Source: Candidatus Altimarinota bacterium (GTDB taxonomy: Bacteria; Patescibacteriota; Gracilibacteria; UBA4473). Taken from it: a stretch of DNA of 33,732 bases. Below, piece after piece: positions 30,720 through 33,732 of the stretch. Each line of letters starts with the position of its first letter. Positions within the stretch are counted from its first letter, which is position 1. The notes under the pieces are model-generated. The model saw nothing but the letters and a program-made list of their open reading frames with translations, was not told where the DNA came from and ran no database searches. Position numbers and translations under genes: made by a program. Where the stretch lies: NCBI GenBank assembly GCA_021734525.1, contig JAIPIW010000011.1, positions 1 through 33,732 on the forward strand, in the 5' to 3' direction.

Positions 30720-33595
30720 TGACTAAAAATATTTCAGTTAAGGGGGCGCGGATGCACAATCTCAAGAACATAGATGTAGAAATTCCAAGAGATAAATTAA
30801 CGGTAGTTACCGGAGTTTCTGGAAGTGGTAAATCTTCCCTCGCTTTTGACACTATCTACGCCGAAGGACAACGTAGATACGTAGAAAGTCTTTCTACTTA
30901 TGCTCGTCAATTCCTCCAGCTCCAAGAAAAAGCAGAAGTAGATTCCATCGACGGACTAAGTCCGGCAATATCTATCGACCAAAAGTCTGCCCCAAGAAAT
31001 CCTCGCTCTACCGTTGGAACTGTAACTGAGATGTATGACTATCTAAGACTTCTTTTTGCCAAAATTGGAGTCCCTATTAACCCAGAAAATGGACGACGTT
31101 TGCAGAAACAAACTCCTGGGCAAATCTTAGATTCTCTCAATGAATGGAAAAAAGATGAAAAATTCATGGTTCTGGCTCCTCTAATTAGAGGCAAAAAAGG
31201 AGAACATCATCATGCTTTAGAGAAAATCCAAAAAGCTGGTTTTGTTCGTCTGAGAATAGACGGACACATTGTAACTATTAATGAGGACATTGAATTAGAT
31301 CCCCAGAAAAAACACAATATTGAAATTGTAGTGGATCGTCTTACTAAAACAGACTATGCCAAAAAGTTCGTTAAGTTAAAATCTGGCGAAAAAATAGAAG
31401 AAAAAAATGATGATCGTCTCCGGGTTCTGGATTCCATTGAAACCGCTCTAAAATTCGGAGAAGGAATTATGATTATTCATAGAATAAGCGATAATAAAGA
31501 CTTTTTGTTTTCAGAACACTTAGCAGATCCGGATACTGGTTTTTCTTTTCCACCCATAGAACCAAGACTCTTTTCTTTCAATTCTCCCCACGGAGCTTGT
31601 GAAGATTGTCACGGACTGGGATATCGACTAAAAGTAGATCAAGAGACTTCCCTGAGTCCCAACCTATCCATCCGAGAAGGAGGAATTCTTCCTTGGGCTT
31701 CTCTTGGTACTAATGCCCAACACTGGTACTTTTCCCTACTAGAATCTATTGGAAAAAAATATGGTTTCTCCATTGATGAACCAATTGCCAAAATTAAACC
31801 AGAAACTTTAGATAAAATCTTTGCTGGTTTTGGAGATGAAGAGTTCCACGTCAAGCTTCATGGAGCTTTCCAAGGACATTCTACTGAAGCCAAATTCGAA
31901 GGAGTTGTTACGCAAACAGAAAAGAGATACAACGAATCAGATTCAGATTTTGTCCGTAAAAAACTAAACGAGTTTATGACCGAAACCACTTGTACTGCCT
32001 GTGACGGTACTCGCTTAAACATCTATGGTCGTAATGTTTTCTTGGAAGAAAAAAACATTTCAGATATTACTGCCATGTCTGTTCCAGAAGTAAAGAAATG
32101 GATCAAGGAACTTAAAACCACCCATGAAAATGAAAATATTATTCTCCCGATCCAAAAAGAATTAATGGATCGTTTGGGATTTTTGGAGAATGTAGGTCTC
32201 GCCTATCTTAATCTATCTCGGGCTGCTAACACCCTATCTGGAGGAGAAGCCCAACGAATTAGACTTGCTACCCAAATTGGTTCTCAACTCCAGGGAGTAC
32301 TTTACGTACTGGACGAACCATCTATTGGATTACACCAAAGAGATAATGGTAAACTTATCGAAACTCTTAAACACCTCAAAGACTTAGGAAACACTGTTAT
32401 TGTAGTAGAACACGACGAAGAAACTATTCGTACCGCAGACCATATTATAGAGATTGGACCAAAATCTGGTATGCATGGAGGAAAACTAGTTTACTCAGGA
32501 ACTCTTGCCGGCATGAAAGAAGCAAAATCAGAAACAGCTGACTTCCTTTTTGGTCGTAAAGAAATCGCTATTCCTCCTATCCGCAGAAGACCAATTGGAA
32601 AACTCCTAATCAAGGGAGCCCGGGAAAACAACTTACAGAACTTGGATGTAGAAATTCCCCTAGGAATTCTAGTAGGAGTTACTGGAGTTTCTGGTTCTGG
32701 AAAAAGTTCTCTTATTAACCGCATTTTAGTACCAACTCTAGCTCGAGAACTTAATCGTGCTAAAAAACCTTCTGGTGCTCATGACGAAATTATTGGTATA
32801 GAACAGTTAGACAAACTAATTTCTATCGACCAAAGTCCTATTGGGAGAACTCCTCGTTCTAATCCCGCTACCTATACTGGTGTATTTACAGATATCCGGG
32901 AAATTTTTGCCACCACTCCAGAAGCTAGGGTACGTGGATATAATTCTGGTCGATTTAGTTTCAATGTTAAAGGAGGAAGATGTGAAATCTGTGGTGGAGA
33001 CGGAATTAAAAAGATAGAAATGCATTTCTTGCCAGATGTCTATGTGCCTTGTGAAACTTGTCAGGGAAACAGATATAACGAAGAAACTTTGGAAATTACC
33101 TACCGTGGTAAATCTATTGCGGAAGTTCTTAGTATGACCGTAGAAGAAGCCGTAAAATTCTTCGAAAATTTCCCACAAATAGAACACAAGTTGAAAGCTA
33201 TAGAAGAAGTTGGTTTGGGATACATTAAACTGGGACAAAGTGCGACCACCTTATCAGGTGGGGAAGCACAAAGAGTAAAACTGGCTACCGAACTTATGAA
33301 AAAAGCTACCGGACAAACCATCTATATCCTAGATGAACCAACTACCGGGCTACACTTTTCTGATGTCAAAAAACTACTGTCTGTTTTACAGAAATTAGTA
33401 GATAAGGGAAATTCTGTGGTTATTATCGAACACAATCTAGATGTCGTTAAATCCTGTGATTACCTAGTAGATCTAGGACCAGAAGGTGGTAACCAGGGTG
33501 GGCAAATAGTAGCTACCGGTACTCCAGAAGATGTCGCTAAAGATAAAAAAAGTTCTACCGGACAGTTTTTATCTAGCATGTTGGGGAAGAAATAA
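30719..33595 (+). CDS. uvrA: excinuclease ABC subunit UvrA
   Basis: The damage-recognition ATPase of nucleotide excision repair; it acts as a dimer with UvrB. It has 958 aa, full length. The start [20 protein letters not shown] matches the family. The first Walker A is GVSGSGKSS (residues 32-40). Zinc-binding cysteines appear at CEDC (about 293) and CTAC (about 425). The first ABC signature is [12 protein letters not shown] (about 506). The second Walker A is near 655. The second zinc finger runs from CEICGG (about 755) to CETCQG (about 778), and the second signature [12 protein letters not shown] is near 846 with [10 protein letters not shown]. uvrB and uvrC are not in the window. An IS1595-like element begins 4 nt after its stop. 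Confidence 0.97.
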   Translation: MTKNISVKGARMHNLKNIDVEIPRDKLTVVTGVSGSGKSSLAFDTIYAEGQRRYVESLSTYARQFLQLQEKAEVDSIDGLSPAISIDQKSAPRNPRSTVGTVTEMYDYLRLLFAKIGVPINPENGRRLQKQTPGQILDSLNEWKKDEKFMVLAPLIRGKKGEHHHALEKIQKAGFVRLRIDGHIVTINEDIELDPQKKHNIEIVVDRLTKTDYAKKFVKLKSGEKIEEKNDDRLRVLDSIETALKFGEGIMIIHRISDNKDFLFSEHLADPDTGFSFPPIEPRLFSFNSPHGACEDCHGLGYRLKVDQETSLSPNLSIREGGILPWASLGTNAQHWYFSLLESIGKKYGFSIDEPIAKIKPETLDKIFAGFGDEEFHVKLHGAFQGHSTEAKFEGVVTQTEKRYNESDSDFVRKKLNEFMTETTCTACDGTRLNIYGRNVFLEEKNISDITAMSVPEVKKWIKELKTTHENENIILPIQKELMDRLGFLENVGLAYLNLSRAANTLSGGEAQRIRLATQIGSQLQGVLYVLDEPSIGLHQRDNGKLIETLKHLKDLGNTVIVVEHDEETIRTADHIIEIGPKSGMHGGKLVYSGTLAGMKEAKSETADFLFGRKEIAIPPIRRRPIGKLLIKGARENNLQNLDVEIPLGILVGVTGVSGSGKSSLINRILVPTLARELNRAKKPSGAHDEIIGIEQLDKLISIDQSPIGRTPRSNPATYTGVFTDIREIFATTPEARVRGYNSGRFSFNVKGGRCEICGGDGIKKIEMHFLPDVYVPCETCQGNRYNEETLEITYRGKSIAEVLSMTVEEAVKFFENFPQIEHKLKAIEEVGLGYIKLGQSATTLSGGEAQRVKLATELMKKATGQTIYILDEPTTGLHFSDVKKLLSVLQKLVDKGNSVVIIEHNLDVVKSCDYLVDLGPEGGNQGGQIVATGTPEDVAKDKKSSTGQFLSSMLGKK

Positions 33596-33599
33596 ATTA

Positions 33600-33732
33600 G
33601 GGTCATGCCTAGAATAGCGAAATAAAAAACGCTAATCTGTGGTCATGATGAAGAAAAACAAGTATGCAAACCGTTCCAAAATTTCTGAGAAGAAAATCAG
33701 AGAAATTGTGAGATATTTTTCAATGGATTTAG
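33600..33732 (+). mobile_element. IS1595-like insertion sequence, left end (cut by window edge)
   Basis: The left inverted repeat begins GGGTCATGCCTAGAATAGCG at 33600 and matches the right end at 135-115 in 18 of 21 positions. The transposase gene starts 45 nt inside. Insertion lies 4 nt past the uvrA stop, so uvrA is intact. Both IS ends in this window have the same orientation, meaning two copies or an assembly broken at a repeat. Confidence 0.72.
33645..33732 (+). CDS. IS1595-family transposase, N-terminal start (3' truncated by window edge)
   Basis: ATG at 33645 (a second ATG follows at 33648), open to the window edge. The 29 visible residues include NKYANRSKISEKKIREIVRYF and SMDL. IS1595/ISXO2 transposases open with a 'Y-RS-ISE-KFR--LR-FALDLTA' region before a helix-turn-helix, so the match is good even over this short stretch. 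The catalytic domain is beyond the edge. It is probably the same kind of element as the C-terminal piece at 1-126. Confidence 0.68.
   Translation, partial: MMKKNKYANRSKISEKKIREIVRYFSMDL

Noticed and set aside
30700-30720. LexA/SOS box for uvrA
   Set aside because: The palindrome before uvrA has none of the known LexA-box patterns, and the same motif occurs before non-SOS genes and between convergent genes.
1-33732. Recoded UGA (glycine code) as in Gracilibacteria/Absconditabacteria
   Set aside because: Several genes (tatD, the 6279 gene, comEC, the ComEC-like fragment) end in TGA, and long conserved genes contain no in-frame TGA. The standard stop set fits.
1-33732. CRISPR array
   Set aside because: No regularly spaced repeats of 23-40 bp were seen and no cas genes are present.
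1-33732. Composite transposon spanning the whole window
   Set aside because: Core genes such as prs, pgi, ruvA and uvrA fill the interior. Two IS ends at the edges are more simply explained by a contig broken at a repeated IS.

Overview
The window looks like the chromosome of a small-genome bacterium, most likely a member of the Candidate Phyla Radiation (Patescibacteria). The base composition is AT-rich, genes are packed tightly and nearly all intergenic gaps are under 200 bp. A stand-alone bacterial Elp3 sits among short versions of core genes (Pgi of 374 aa, RseP of 295 aa). TGA is an ordinary stop (tatD, comEC and the gene ending at 6701 all end in it), so the recoded-UGA lineages are unlikely. 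The placement is inferred from gene content only. Shine-Dalgarno sites are mostly absent; instead, -35/-10 promoters end about 6-11 nt before many start codons, which suggests widespread leaderless mRNAs.

Layout. 1-135 is the 3' end of an IS1595-like transposase with its inverted repeat, and 33600-33732 is the 5' start of a second element with the matching repeat. The window is therefore bounded by two copies of one IS type, as a contig broken at repeats would be. 239-6137 holds core genes: miaB, prs, a glycosyltransferase, tatD, a DoxX-like membrane protein and pgi. 6171-7915 is an AT-rich accessory patch: a possible small nuclease, a YgjV-like membrane protein, an orphan reading frame and a small membrane protein. 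tRNA-Ala(GGC) follows, then ruvA-yidD-rseP, rplY (L25/CTC) and a class IV aminotransferase. 11384-16733 is an envelope block: an RmlA-like/GT2 fusion diverging from a large anchored protein of unknown function and a LysM-M23 endopeptidase.

16780-23539 is the most unusual part. It holds tRNA-Arg(TCT) and then, on the minus strand, a 1660-aa secreted SpvB/Rhs polymorphic toxin. Three immunity-type genes follow it (Imm50-like, DUF4288-like, barstar) plus a 48-aa frame. A secreted FG-GAP-like protein lies upstream. The block is bracketed by near-identical 24-bp direct repeats built on an AT-rich palindrome. That palindrome recurs at six intergenic sites across the window.

24312-30199 carries elp3, translationally coupled to a gene that looks like a degenerate metallo-beta-lactamase half of ComEC, and a membrane protein. 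Divergent from these are comEC, which lacks that half, and a GT4 glycosyltransferase. A small hypothetical gene and uvrA close the window.

Themes: tRNA modification (miaB, elp3), DNA repair and uptake (ruvA, uvrA, comEC), cell-envelope sugars and peptidoglycan (three glycosyltransferase genes, the M23 protein), and a contact-dependent toxin locus that would suit a surface-attached lifestyle.
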